A stretch of 64,000 nt of DNA, from assembly GCA_009829735.1 (NCBI GenBank), contig CM020620.1, positions 3,960,299-4,024,298 of the forward strand, read 5' to 3'. The notes below the pieces were generated by a model. That model was not told the DNA's origin. It did no database searches and was given only the letters and a program-made list of their open reading frames with translations. Each line of letters begins with the position of its first letter. Position 1 is the first letter of the stretch. A program made the position numbers and the translations under genes. Source of the DNA: Pyropia yezoensis (taxonomy: Eukaryota > Rhodophyta > Bangiophyceae > Bangiales > Bangiaceae). Positions 1 through 12,166 of this stretch are shown here, piece after piece.

Positions 1-230
1 CCCCCAGGCACGCGCGTACTCCACCCGCCCCTCCCACGTTCGTGAGACGCAGCAGGGCCCGGCCGCCGTGCGTGCCCGTCCCCCTGCCCAGCCGCACGCT
101 ACCTGGTCGCATCGGGTCGTTTACCACGCAGGTGGCCGCCCGACGTCTGAGCCGGGTCAGCGAAGGAGTCAAAAGGGAACTCCACTGGGTGGCAGACGGC
201 CGCTCCACTGACCGCTCGCCCACACACACG

Positions 231-263
<33 letters not shown>

Positions 264-485
264 GCACACGCCGCCGCCACCGTTCACGCGCGCCCCGTCC
301 ACACCGACCACCTGCGTCGCGCCGCACAACGACGCGTCCTGGGCGCGTCCGTTTTGGTCCATCGACCGTTTCCGGCCTCCTTCGTTCCCAATCTTTGCCG
401 TCTTCTCTCCTCCCCCCCCCAGCCCCCCCGCCCCACGCATCGGTGGCTACCGTGCACCCCCCCCCCCCCCCTCGACCCCCTCACC
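1..485. other. 5' flank / leader of the zinc-finger gene
   Basis: An open frame runs through here into the zinc-finger gene, but it opens with GTG and its translation is only a CA-repeat and Pro/Arg-rich stretch. I read it as promoter plus 5' untranslated sequence. It contains a (CA)n tract and a C-run just before the ATG. Confidence 0.5.
232..261. repeat. (CA)n microsatellite
   Basis: About 15 CA units in a row, with further imperfect CA units on each side (221-230 and 262-270). It lies in the presumed leader of the zinc-finger gene. Confidence 0.9.
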
Positions 486-2228
486 ATGTTCCGCGGCGGG
501 CGCGGCCCTAGGCCGCTCCCCCCCTATGACGGGCGCGTGACCAAGGCCGCCACCCACACCACGACGCGGACGATGGCGGTGCCCCCCGCCTCGCTCCCAA
601 GCCGCGCTTGGATCGGCGACTGCGCAGACAGCGCGCTGCTCGAGGACTACTTTTCTGGCAGCGATCGGGACGACTACCCGGCCGCCCCTGTCGAGGCGCC
701 TGCGCCCCTGGTCGGCTCCGCCCCGCGCTACGCCACTGACAGCGGCAGCGCCGGCGGCGGCGTCGGCGGCTTGCCCTTTTCGTATGCCAATGAGATGCTG
801 ATGCTGCCGCTGGACGCGGCGGCCGCCGGCACGGTCGCCGCGCCAGCGAGCGGCCCTTCTTACTGGCCCCCTCCAGCGCTGGCCAAGGTGGAGCCCCCCG
901 ACAGCGGCACGTACGGCATGCCGCCATCGGCTATGGCCACTCGGCCCGGCTGGGAGCGCGACGCCGGCGCCTTTGCCGTCACCTCGACGATCGCCACGGC
1001 CGCGGTGCGTGGCGGTGGCGGCGGTGGCGGCGGAGCGCCGATGCAGGTTGCCGGGCCGGCGCGCCCGATGCCGGTGCTGTCCCCCGTGGCGGCGCTGTCC
1101 CCCCTGGCGGGGAGCTCCTTTGACCCGCGCGCCTTTTTCGAGCCCCTCGAGCTCGCGCCCTCCACCGCGGAGCCGTCGGAGGTGACTGGCGTGACGGTGG
1201 GCGCGGCGGGGGCAGTGGCCGATCCCGACGGAGCGCATCTCCATAAACGCGAATTGGCAGACCCTCCCTACGATGGCGGCCGCGCCGGCGGCGTCGGCGC
1301 CCCAGCCGTGGACGTGGAAGCCGCATCATCGTCGGGCGGGTCGTACGTCGAGGCGCGCGTGTCGCCGACGACGCTGACGGCGGTCAGCCGTCGGGTGCCC
1401 ACCGAGGCGGCCGATCACCAGGCCGTGTCGGGGGGCGTATTTGCCGCGCGCCGCGCTGGGCCGGGGGTGGGCTACGCCGACGGGGAGCGGCGGCTCGAGT
1501 GGGACAAGGCCGCTCCCCCGCCGTCCATGTATTGGGGAGGGGAGGTGGGCGGCGTCATGGGGCTGGCTTCTTCGCCGCCCCAGCCAACCCCGCCGCCGGT
1601 GGTAGCGGCGGTGACGACCGCAACGGCCAACACCACTCGCGGGGCCGCGGCGCCCATCTCATCGGCGGTGGCGGCGTCGGGCCATGTCCCTGCCAGCGGC
1701 GGCAGTGGCAGCGGCAGCGGCGGGGCGGGCGGCTCGTCGAGCGCCCCTCCCCCCCCCGCGGGTGTCACTACCAAGCCGAAGCGCTTTGCGTGTGACCAAT
1801 GCGGTCAGCTCTTCACGGAGCGATCCAACCGCAAAAAGCACGTCGAGGCGGTGCACCTCAAGCTGCGCCCGCACGGGTGCGCCACCTGCGGCGCGGAATT
1901 TGCCGCCAAGGTCAACCTCCACAAGCACATCCTCAGTGTGCATGACAAGGCGCGGCCCTTCCCGTGCGGCACGTGCGGGGCGGCGTTCGGGGAGCGTAAC
2001 AAGCGGGACAAGCACACCCGCACAGTCCACGGCGGGGAGCGCCCGTGGGCGTGTGACGCGTGTGGCCACGCCTTTGGCCAGCGGTCGGACCTGGTGCGCC
2101 ACGCCAAGATTGTGCACGAGGGCGTCCGCCCGCACGCTTGCCCGCAGCCGGGGTGTGATAAGTCGTTTGGCCGGCGTGGGTCACTCGTGCATCACCTGGC
2201 GGTCATCCACAAGGTGACCTCCGCGTGA
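486..2228 (+). CDS. C2H2 zinc-finger protein with five C-terminal fingers
   Basis: A 580-residue protein from the ATG at 486; a second in-frame ATG at 573 would give 551 residues. The first about 430 residues are low-complexity Ala/Gly/Pro/Ser, as in many transcription-factor activation or linker regions. The C-terminus (about 1777-2214) holds five tandem C2H2 fingers. Four have C-x2-C-x12-H-x4-H spacing (for example CDQCGQLF and CDACGHAFGQRSDLVRH), and the fifth has a wider C-x4-C knuckle. Linkers such as GERPWAC and KARPFPC follow the classic TGEKP pattern, so the array should bind DNA in the nucleus. I infer a sequence-specific transcription regulator; the target and orthology cannot be told. 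The frame also stays open upstream to 42, but only from a GTG through repeat sequence. Confidence 0.85.
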   Translation: MFRGGRGPRPLPPYDGRVTKAATHTTTRTMAVPPASLPSRAWIGDCADSALLEDYFSGSDRDDYPAAPVEAPAPLVGSAPRYATDSGSAGGGVGGLPFSYANEMLMLPLDAAAAGTVAAPASGPSYWPPPALAKVEPPDSGTYGMPPSAMATRPGWERDAGAFAVTSTIATAAVRGGGGGGGGAPMQVAGPARPMPVLSPVAALSPLAGSSFDPRAFFEPLELAPSTAEPSEVTGVTVGAAGAVADPDGAHLHKRELADPPYDGGRAGGVGAPAVDVEAASSSGGSYVEARVSPTTLTAVSRRVPTEAADHQAVSGGVFAARRAGPGVGYADGERRLEWDKAAPPPSMYWGGEVGGVMGLASSPPQPTPPPVVAAVTTATANTTRGAAAPISSAVAASGHVPASGGSGSGSGGAGGSSSAPPPPAGVTTKPKRFACDQCGQLFTERSNRKKHVEAVHLKLRPHGCATCGAEFAAKVNLHKHILSVHDKARPFPCGTCGAAFGERNKRDKHTRTVHGGERPWACDACGHAFGQRSDLVRHAKIVHEGVRPHACPQPGCDKSFGRRGSLVHHLAVIHKVTSA

Positions 2229-2922
2229 GTGTGGTTGTCGAGATGGTATGGGGGCGGGTGAGGCTGGCCGTGGCCGATATACCTACGGGGAGGCGGCGTT
2301 TCGTTCGAGACGCCGGGAGGATGGGCAGGGGGGGTGGGGGTCATGTCGCAGAGTCCTGGTGGGGTGGCCCCCCCCCGGCAGGCGAGCGCCTCGCGCGCCT
2401 CGGTGACCAACCCGGCATTCTTGCTTTTACCGAGAAGATCTTTTGTGTGCTTGGGGTGGTATGTCTATGCTGCTTTGCGTGGGCCGCGATGGTGAGTGGT
2501 GCGCTCGGGTGCGTAGGTACCGTGATGCGTAGTGCGTGAAGGCCAGTGTATATGTGTCTCTAGTGAAATCACGTACCGCTAGTAGTATGGAAAAAAGAAA
2601 AAAAGAAACTTGCGCGACTTGACGTGTGTTTTGAGTTCGAGCAGCATGGGACAGGACTGGTACAGGGAGAAACGAGACAGCAAGACGGTAGTGTATGGGG
2701 AAGGCCCGGGTGGCTACGCTTATTTAGTACAAGCGGGCCCCCAAGCCAAAAAGAACAAGGCAGGGAAGGTACAATATGGTTGATGCAAACACACAAAGCA
2801 AGACATGACGTAAACAACCCAACGAGACAAAAAAGGCTCCGCACAGATGGTGCGACACAGTCAAACTGGGAACCATACAAACACAAAGGGCACCCCACAC
2901 AACCCAACCCAACAAGCACGGA
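2229..2922. other. Convergent intergenic region, zinc finger to NOT1
   Basis: Shared 3' flank of two converging genes. It is less GC-rich than its surroundings, with an A-rich patch near 2588-2610 and A-rich sequence around 2745-2900. I see no further gene. Confidence 0.6.
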
Positions 2923-5900
2923 TCAGCCGGCCAGCCGCATCCCTCTCGCCGCCATCCCCGCCCCCGCCGCCCCCCCGCCCACGCCCGTAGGAGGGGAGCC
3001 GCAGCACGAGTTGGCCACGCTCCGGAAGAGACGCTGGATCTCCGGGGCGCACGTCACAAAGCCGTGTCGCCAAAACGCGTACTGTGGGTTCTTGATGAGC
3101 TCCACAAAGGTGATCAGCAGCCCCCACGGGTGGGGCCGGTTGGCGATGAGACGCTCCACCAGCACTCGTGTGAGCTGCTCCTTCACCACATCCTCCCGCA
3201 CGTCGGAGAAGAGGAAGAGCAACATGCAGCTGAAGTAGTGGGTGTGGCTGTTGGGGTATCGTAGCTGGTTCACCATCCCGTTGAGTGCGTGATAGCGACC
3301 CTCTGAGTCCAGCTCGCAAACAAGCGTCCGGAGCACGTCTGTGTGCGGGCCACTACCGATCGAGACGGACGCCCGGTTAGCACGGCGTTCCGAGAGGAAG
3401 TGGCGACCAGTGTAGAGCACCACCGAGTGGATGGCGCTGATGTTCCAGCGCGACTGCCCCCCGGCAGACACCCCGTTCTCCACGCCACTTCCGCCACCAC
3501 GGCCGCTTGTGCCGTTGGCCTGGCTTAGCGCCGCCGGGCTCAACAGCCTGTGTGACAGATCCAGGCGGGATACAGGAGCACGACCGGCCAGCACCTCGTC
3601 CAGAGCATTGTGCAGCGAAAAGTCGTTGGCGACTGGAATGGCCGCCATCGCCGCCGTCACGTTTGACAGCACTAGCGGTAAGGATGACATCTCCGGTAGC
3701 GTGTCCACCTTCAGGTCGGACGCGAACGGGTCGGGCAGCCGCATGTTCCGGGGATACGCCGACAGCACCAGGTTGCGCAGCTGAATGCATCGTGGCGTCA
3801 TGACGTCGACGAGTGCAAAATGGTAGGCACAGAGGAACTCTGGGAAGTCGTGCAAGAGCACCAAGAACACCCGGAGGGCGCCACGGTAGAGTACCCGCAC
3901 GGGCGGCGGCAGCTCGGTGCCACCAGTCGCCTGCAGATGCGGTGCCAAGAAGGTGAGGAGCTGTACCAAAAGGCGCTCAAACAGGGGCCATCCCTTTTGA
4001 AGCTTGGCATTGAGTATGCGTGGGAGCAGGCCCCTGTGCGATAGCAGCTCCAACCAGCCGTACGCAAACGCCGGCACACGCAGCGGATTGGACGCCTCCA
4101 GTGCACCCGCCACGATGGCGAGCACCTGAAAGCTGGCGGTAGAAACAACCTCCACGCCAGGGCCAGTCGCCAGGTTTGCCCCACTGTCGCGCTCCTTGCC
4201 GTCTGTGCCGTAGCCGTCATATCCGTCTTCAGGGGTCAACTCATCAAGAATATTGGAGAAAAGCCGGAAGTGCGGCCGCAGGTCCAGACTGTTGTCCGCT
4301 GTCGCTTGGTGGTGAGCCCGGACCACCAGTCGGACTACAGCGGAAAGCAGAATGTGCAACGCCGACACGCCTCGTGCACCAGCTGCCGTGCCACCGCCCG
4401 AAGCAAAGACGCGAGTGAGCAGCACAACCAGCTTGGAAAACGCATCGATCGACACATAGGGAGACTGACCGGTTGGTGAAGCCGCCCCACCGTCGCGCGA
4501 AGCAAGGTCCGCCGTGGCCGAGGCACAAACAAGTTCGGTGCCGAGCCGGAAGAAGCGCTCCTTCGCCACATCCGAGTCCAGTGCGCTCGCAGCCTGCGAC
4601 ACGTGCGTCGAGATGACGTGCTCGGGAACGGCGCGAGCGCCACTTCCTGCAGCGTAAACCCGCGCCCAATCGTCTAACAGCGTGGCCACGTCTTGGCGCG
4701 TGCGCGACGGGTCATCATTCCCTGCAGCGGCAGCAGCAGCGGGGGAAGTGTCCACCAATGATGCGAAAGACCGAACAGGCGCGCTTCCGTCGGCCTGGCC
4801 ACCTGTTGACCCAGCACTGCCACCCGCAGAAGAGCGTTCACGCTGCGATGAGGACAGCACCGACCGAGCGGTGGTAACCAGGGCGAGCAGCCCTCCAGCA
4901 GGCGCAGCAGCCGGAATGACCGGAGGCGAAGAGCGTCGACCAAGCTTCGCCAGAAGGTCCAGAGTCATGTACAGCTCCGCGGGAGTCACCAGCGGCTCGT
5001 CAATGACGCAGCGCTGCACAACAAAAGCGGCAAAGTCCGTGGCAGCAGCGTGACGACCCGAGTCCGTATTCTTGGTCAGCAGCTCGTCAAACGCCGTTAG
5101 GTTGAGCAACGCATGTGGCCGCAGCAGCGCAACTGTCGCGTCCCGGTCACGTGCTCGGACGCCGTCCGAGTAGGCCAACCAGGATACAAGCTCCCGCGGC
5201 AAGCGGCGACAAGTCTCCCGGAGGCCCTCCAAGATGCTCACATGCACATCTCGGTGAAGATCCGAATCCCGTTCATACAGCCGCTGGAAAACCTTCTGGG
5301 CAACTGCCATTCCGGCCTCGTCCGCAGTGACGCAGCGGCGCACCCACGCTGGGATGACGCTGGATAGACGGATCACGTCGTGGTCAGGAGGAAGAGCGGC
5401 CATGGACGACGCGCCCATCGCGCCAGCCTCGACAACAGCATTGACCAGTTCTGGGTAGACACGGTTGAAGCGCTCCAGCACAAGCGGCGTCGTAAACGAA
5501 GAGGCGTCCTCCACATCACCGCCGGCCGACTCCCCTCCGACAGCGGTCGGGCCGTCAGTACGACGCGATGGTGGCGACGCGGCAGGCGCTGACGTCGGGG
5601 ACGGCACTGGTGGGTGGGAGGGTGTCGGTACTGGCGGTGTGGATGACACGGGCTGCCGCGAAAAATCCCCATACACTCGAATACTGCCGTCAGACGCCAT
5701 GGTGTGGGGTGGTAGAGGTTGTTGCATGCCTGGCTGCGGACGACGAACAGCGAGCGCTGGCGCGATCGCATCGTCAATGCTTGCGGCCGCCCTTTCAGTG
5801 GCGGCGCGCTCAATAATAGCGCACCCTACTTCCAGATTGTCCGCGCACACCGTTTGTACGGTCTGGTCCAGCAACACGGCGTCAGCAGTCGCTGTCACCA

Positions 5901-6527
5901 GTAGGCCGCGCAGGTGACTAGTCATAGACGCCCGCAGCGGCTCCTTGCATGTGACCAACGCGAGCGAACCTGCCAAGCTTTGCGCCATCTGATTCCCGGC
6001 TTTGCGCACCGTCGCGTAGTCACCCGTCAGGCCCTGCAACTGCCCGCTGGTGGCCCCAGCCGGCGAAGAAAAATCCTTGATCACCAGCTCCCGTGTAGTG
6101 ATGCAAGCAATCGTGCACGAGCGCTCCACCACAGGCTGGATGATCTCCCGCACTGCTCGATCCACACCCACAGGCAGCAGCCGCTTGAGGGCAGGGTTCG
6201 CCTGGAATAGCACCAGCGACGGCGACACGTGGATGTGCATGGCCAGGTTTGGAATCACCGTTACTCCCTCGGATGAAGCCGCGATCGCGGCTGCCGCCGC
6301 CGCTGCAGCAGCAGCAGATGCGGGAGGCGCCGTCGCCGCCAGCTGCACCGCCTGCGCCGCCGACAGCTTGCCGCCAAAGCCAGCGCCACCACCTCCACCG
6401 CTAAGAGAATAGGAGTCGTCCATGGATGCGGACGGACGCGACGGTGGAGAGTGCTGCGGCGGTGGCATCAGCAGCGAGCCCAGCGGTGACGCCTGAGCCA
6501 TACCATGGACACCACGTCCGCCTGCCC

Positions 6528-6568
<41 letters not shown>

Positions 6569-9500
6569 GAAAACTGAAGTCCTGGCGACTGGTGCTGCTG
6601 CAGCAGCGGCATCTGCTGCGGACCATGCGCCAACGACCGCGTCGGCGAGTGCTCTGGACCAAGCGACGCCGACAGAGAAGCCATCCCAAATGCACCGCCG
6701 CCACCAATCCCCGCCCCACCACCCAAGCCGCTCATCCCGGCCAACACTCCGACAGTGCCAGCCATTCCGCCCAGAGCGCTCAGACTTCCCATGCCCCCCA
6801 TGACGCCCAAGCCGCCACCAAGGCCGCCACCACCAACACCTCCTCCCATTGTAGATGACATGAAACCCCCCACACCGGGCACCAGCCCCGCCGAGGATGG
6901 CTGCATTGCCCGCGCCTCGGGCGACGCCGATGGGGACGGCCGCCCCCGGTGGGGTGACGCACCGACCGCCGTCGCTGCTGCCGCAGCCGCTGTCTGCAAT
7001 GCGAAGTCCGGGTTTCCATCAAGGGAGGGCGTTGGCTTATCCCGCAACGAGTCAGTCGATGGCAGGTCGTCAAGCGAGATCGACAGGCGCTTGCACAGCG
7101 AACTGACCTCAAACTTGAGGTTGAGCTTGAGGTCTGGCAGCGCGTAGAGCTCCTTGAGAAGGCAAAGGATGGCGCGCACCCACGGGTTGCTCGGCCGGAA
7201 TACCTTGGACCGTGCGCAAGCGACCAGGACTTTAGCGACAAAGGGGATCACTGCAATCAGCCGGCCTGTCGCGTAGGCGTCACAGATCAGGCGCTTGACG
7301 TCCAGGTCCTTTGCGCGAATGGGCTTGTTCCGGGCCAACGTTAATAGCCCAATCCAGGCACCAAGGTTCTTCAGCAGCTGCCGCTCCGAAAGGCTGCCTC
7401 GGATCTTGTCGTCACTTGTCAGCAGAACCCGCACATTGCCGAACGCCTTGGCCAGAGCGATGTTAAGAAGCTTAGGTAGACTGGGCGACAACGCTTCCAG
7501 CAACTGTACGTAGAGGTCATGGTTGTTGGCTTCGATCGACGCACGCTTGACAACCACATAATGCGCCAGGTATCCAACGTTGGTCTCATTCCCGGAGAGA
7601 AGGTCCTTGAGCTCCTCCGCCTTCGTCGCTACATTCATTGACGTCAGGTTATTAAAAAGGAAGTGCACCTTATCCTGGACTGCCTCGTCCGGCATGACGA
7701 CGGAGCTCCCACCGTCACTCGCAGGTTTAAGAATGTTCTCCAGCGCGGCGGTCGCCAGCGGGAAGCCGTCCAGCGACGTCGACGGCCGCAGCTGACCTGT
7801 GGATCTGGCAGGCGTAGTAGACGACGACGCCGTCGCTGGCGCCGCGGGTGGCGACATCTGGAGACTCCTGCCCGGGCCTGCCGGAGGCCGGTCGCCTGCA
7901 CCATATGGCCCCGCCGTCCCCATCGACCCTGCCCGCACAGGGGAGGCAGTGTCCGGTGGCGGAGTCCCTTCGCGCGGGGCGTCCTCGCCAGGTCCAGCGG
8001 CACCCCTAACGCTCGTGCCCGACCCCATGGGCAGGGCCGCCGGAGCAGACGGAGGCGACGCCGCCGAAGAAAATGCCGCTCTTTCCAGATCGACCAGCAG
8101 CTGCGGCGGGAGCCTGCCTACCATCGGCCGTAGTGCGTGCAGCAGCTGTGCCACGTACGGCGGTCGCTCCCGAAGGCGCTGCCGGAAGTAGTCGAGCGCC
8201 GTGCTCACGAAGATAACCAAATTCTCCGGGTTCGACCCCTGCGGCTGCTTCTCCTTGGACGTGGCCTTAAACACTGCCTCGACGATGAAGCGGAGAGCTA
8301 GCTCAAGGGTCGCTCCCGAAATGAGCGAGTGCTGGATGAGTGCCCCGAATAGTACCCCTGTGATCTGCAGCTCCCGTTCAGGGTAGTTCGAGAAGAACTG
8401 GTACTCGTCAAAGAGGGTGTGCACGATGCAACGGAACACCTCCTGCGCGCGGTCGCTGGGAGGAGCGCGAGCAAATGCGCGCAACGACTCAACGGCCGCA
8501 TCCACGCCGCAGACACCCGAATAGACCGATTCAAAAAACCGGTTGCATTCCTCGTCCGTCTCGGGAGCGAAGCCCACGCCACTGGGCATACCAGCGTCGT
8601 TGGTCTCACCAAGGTCCACGGGGCCGACACCAAGACCCCCGTCGATGGATGCACGACCACCACCCACCGCAGAAGAAGAATCCGGCACACCTTCCACCAT
8701 CGCCCCGGTCTGCGGGGATGCCGTCCCCTCGGCGCTCACCCCGTCCGTCGAGGAGGCCGGATCCAGTAACGCCGCCAGGCGCGGGTGCGCACGCACACAC
8801 AGTCCGTAGACGCGCTTGAGGTCCTCAATCCCGCCTGGTGGCAACACGCCCAGCCGCGACTGGAGGCAATTGAGGAGGATGGCAGACGCCTCGACGGAAA
8901 AAAGCAGGGCAGGTGGCTCGCCCGAGCCTCCCGGCGTCGGAGCCAGCCCACTGGGGCCACTTCCCCCACCGCCCCCCGCCACAGCTGTACCCGCCTTGTC
9001 CGCAAGGTAGCCCAGCAGCGCAGCCGCAAACACGGCTCCGTGCTCGTCAATGCGGCCAAGCGCCCACTTGGAGAGGTTGAGATACTCACGGCGAGCAGCA
9101 AGGACGGCAAGCTCGATCGCAAATTCAAAAGGCCGAGCAGCATGCAGAACCTCTTGCAAAGCCTTGAGCTCGTGCACGATATCCAACACCCGCGCGATCG
9201 CACCTGGCGATGACCGCCAAAGCGACACCATCCCGGAAATGACCAGCGACGCGTCAATGGCCCACAGCCGGCGCACCACCACAGCCTTGTTGGGGAAGGC
9301 GTTTAGGGTGACGGGAATGAGCGCCGAAAGGAAGTGGGCCTTGTGCTCCACGTATGTGGGGCGCGCAGCAGCCAGGCCCAGCAATAGCACTTCGGGCGCC
9401 AGCTCCAGGGGAGCCGTAAAAAGCACCCTCACAGGCTCAACGTCAACCCGCGCCGCCAAATTGAGAAGGGTCTCCACAACAGGGACCGCAGACCAGGCCA

Positions 9501-10452
9501 CCTCTCCCGGCCACGCTTCGACGCCATCCACAGGGGAGGTGCGTGGGGAGAGGCCGCTAAAATCGGCCGCCGCGTCGCCGGCGGCTAGAACCTGAACGAG
9601 GAGCGACAACTGTGCCCGCGGGTTGTTCCAATCGCCGACCAGAGGCCCCCCCGGCAGTCGGGCAGACGGGTTGCCCTTGCCCGCCCGGTACGCCTTCAGG
9701 AGCACCCCCAGGCCGCGAGGGGAAGAGATCGCAAAGCCCTCCCGGTCCAGCCCGCCAATTACCTCATCCCAGTCCAGCGCCGCGCCGACGTTCCGCCCAC
9801 GTGCAGCGGCCGTGACGGCAGACACAAAGTTGTCCACGTTCCACTCGACGGCGTCAAGCCCCCCCCCGCCGTTGCCCCCCAACTCGCCCGTCAGCCGGCG
9901 AGTGGCCTCCTCTGACAGTCCCCCGCCGCCCAGGACCGCATCGAGCACCTCCCCCAGCGGCAGCCGCGGCAGAGGCGGCGGCGCGTCGACGGATCGGGCG
10001 TCAGCGTCCATCGCAAAGGTGCCGACGCATCGCGCCACGGCAGAGGCGTCGAGCGGGCCCAGAGCGTCAAGGAGGCGGCCGAGCTTGGCCATATCGTGAC
10101 TCACCCCCGCGCCAGCCTCAAGCAACAGCCCCGGCCCGGCGAGGCCGCCGACGGTCAAGCACGCCAGCCGGCCCACCCGGTTTGCCACACCGGGTGGGCC
10201 GCCGCCGCCGCCGTACCCGCCGCCGCGACGGCCAGCCGGCGGGTCTACCCCCTCCCCAGGGACGGGCAACAGCGTCAGGCACGACGGGACGACGGTGGCC
10301 AGCCCCCCGTGGGTGGCGTACGCAGCCGCCAACGACCGTAGTGGTGCAACTAGCGCCGGCGACCCCGCCCCCGGAACGTCCCCGTCCGCGTCGGGCGGGC
10401 TTAGCGGGGCGACCGATCGTCGTGCCGCCAACAGGGTCGCCCGTGACACCAT
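2923..10452 (-). CDS. CNOT1: CCR4-NOT complex scaffold subunit NOT1/CNOT1
   Basis: A single-exon 2509-residue protein, close to the usual 2100-2400 of NOT1. It is the scaffold of the CCR4-NOT deadenylase, which shortens mRNA poly(A) tails in the cytoplasm. Domains can be followed in order. The N-terminal HEAT region has the signature LAVLAARREYLNLSKW (about 455-470). A tristetraprolin-binding-like helical domain lies about 634-775 (FDEYQFFSNYPERELQITG). The CAF1-binding MIF4G domain is about 924-1130 (DKVHFLFNNLTSMN, then LLKNLGAWIGLLTLARNKPI). The DUF3819/CNOT9-binding helices are about 1396-1520 (NLAMHIHVSPSLVLFQ). The C-terminal NOT1 superfamily homology domain is about 2057-2480 (FPEFLCAYHFALVDVM; NPQYAFWRHGF). 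Lineage-specific inserts separate the domains, including 13 Gln and an Ala run. The ATG at 10450-10452 opens the frame. Identity is very secure. Confidence 0.97.
6529..6567. repeat. (CTG/CAG)13 repeat coding polyglutamine in NOT1
   Basis: Thirteen uninterrupted CTG units on the + strand, read as 13 CAG glutamine codons on the - strand. They sit in the disordered stretch between the MIF4G and DUF3819 domains of NOT1. A shorter, broken CTG/CAG patch lies at about 6590-6610. Confidence 0.95.
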
Positions 10453-11365
10453 GCCCCGGCAGGTGGTCCCGGGGACGCGAAATTCTGCCGTCGCCCACGA
10501 CGGGCGACGGAGGCTCTACGTGCGACGACTCCCGCTTCACGTCCAACGGGGTGAGAGACGAGGCAGACCACCGCAGAGAAGGGAGTAGCAACGGCGGGTT
10601 ACCCAACTACAACAAGAGTGCCCACGCAAGAGGTCGCGGAACACGCACAGGCCGGACGATCCGATACAACGCCCCGTCGGTCTCGGACACGCCGCGCGAG
10701 GGATCTCCCCTCCCCCCCCCCGCGACAGGCCCGCGTCAGCCTCAGCCCTCGACGCCAAGCGACGACAGCCTCTGGTGCGCAGGCGGTGGCAGCCGCCAAA
10801 CGTGGCGATGCAACCGGTGGGTGCGCACCACGCACGCGGGGCGGCATCCGCGCACCCCACCCCCCCCGCTGGCCAGTACGCGCGCTTTGACGTGACGGAC
10901 GGGCAACGCCCACGCCCCACGCTGGCCGTGAACCCCAAGGCGTCCTGCAAGATAGTGGGGAATTGGTGGCGTTGGGATCACAAAAGGGACAGCGCGACCA
11001 GACGGCTCAGGACACGTCGCGGAACACAGTCAGCACGATGGGTAATTTTATTCAATTCTATCACGTTTGATTTTCACTACACGAACTATGGGGGGCCACA
11101 TTGTGGAGGCCTTTCACATGATCCAGCCAGTTCAAACGTGCCAGCCTCCGGGCGTCGTCTACACTGCCAGCACGCCCGCCATTGCTTGCCAGAAGCCTGG
11201 AGCTGTCCACTCAACCTCATTCTCTGTCACCACGTCCGCCTCGCTCCACCTTCCTCTTCCACGCCCACCTGACCTGCCTCTTTGTCCCGTCCAGTCTCCT
11301 TTTCCGCACCCACGTGCCGTCTTCCCCTGCCCGTCCTTATCTCTGGTATCCCTCTGCCCTCCACA
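10453..11365. other. Divergent promoter region, NOT1 / NEDD8
   Basis: A 0.9 kb region between two divergent genes. The NEDD8-proximal 250 bases are pyrimidine-rich (C/T) as in a leader. An A/T-richer patch is at about 11040-11090. No TATA element or gene is evident. Confidence 0.5.
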
Positions 11366-12166
11366 ATGCTCGTCAAGGTCAAGCTCCTGACCGGCACGCA
11401 GACGGAAATCGACATTGACTCGACCGACACGATTGCGCGCATCAAGGAGCGGGTGGAGGAGAAGGATGGAATTGACCCGCGGCAGCAGCGCCTGATTTTT
11501 GGCGGCAAGCAGCTGGCCGATGACAAGCGGGCGGATGAGTACAACATTGGTGCGTGATGGTAGGGCGGCGGTGCCTTGAGAGGGGGGACAAGCGGGCGTG
11601 GGGGGGGTGAGGGGGGGTAGTGGAAGGCGGGGTGGTGGAAGGGGGTGGTGGTGGACGGAAGAGAGGAGGCCAAGGATGAAGGGCGGGCGTGAGGCGGTTG
11701 GTGGAGGCTTTGCTGCCTTCACCCCACTCGCGGCGCGGGCCCGTGGCTGGTTGACGGCGGCTGTACGGGTGGTGGGGGTGACGCACGGGCGCCGCACGCC
11801 GGGCGCGGCGCCGTGGCTGTCTCGTGCGTTCCAGTCATTCCCCCCCCCACAGTCCACTCGTCATCGCGATGCCGCCGGTAGGGGCCCACTGTGTGGTCAT
11901 CCTCTCACACTCCTGCTTTTGTCATCGTCTGCCTGTCCTGTTGGCCCCTTGCTACCCGCCGTGCACTCTCTCGGTTCTCTGGGCGTACCTGCGCCCCCCT
12001 CTCCGCGTCCCACGGCATGCCGTTCCTGCCAATGGCTCTCACGCTGACGCGGGGGTGCCCCACCGTGTGGGGCGCGGTCCCTCCATCTGTACCTTGTCCT
12101 TTGCTGCTGGCAGAGGGTGGCTCTGTGCTGCATCTGGTCATTGCCCTGCGTGGCGGCGGTTTGTAA
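11366..12166 (+). CDS. NEDD8: NEDD8/RUB1 ubiquitin-like modifier, two exons
   Basis: Exon 1 is 11366-11549 and exon 2 is 12114-12166; the 564-nt intron has a GTGCGT donor and a CTGGCAG acceptor and interrupts the codon for residue 62. The joined product is 78 residues, starting [18 protein letters not shown] and ending [11 protein letters not shown] followed by Gly-Leu. The ubiquitin fold is complete, and the C-terminal diglycine is at 75-76, with a two-residue tail to be removed by a processing protease. Residue 72 is Ala, the position that separates NEDD8 (Ala) from ubiquitin (Arg) for E1 choice. [12 protein letters not shown] also matches NEDD8. It should be conjugated to cullins to activate cullin-RING ubiquitin ligases. 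Exon 1 alone would read into a stop 11 bases into the intron, so the splice is required. Confidence 0.95.

Noticed and set aside
42-485. N-terminal extension of the zinc-finger frame
   Set aside because: It opens with GTG, runs through the CA repeat, and has no protein-like content; the ATG at 486 is the first good start.
11366-11557. Truncated ubiquitin pseudogene
   Set aside because: The missing C-terminus is found in a properly spliced second exon at 12114-12166, so the gene is whole.
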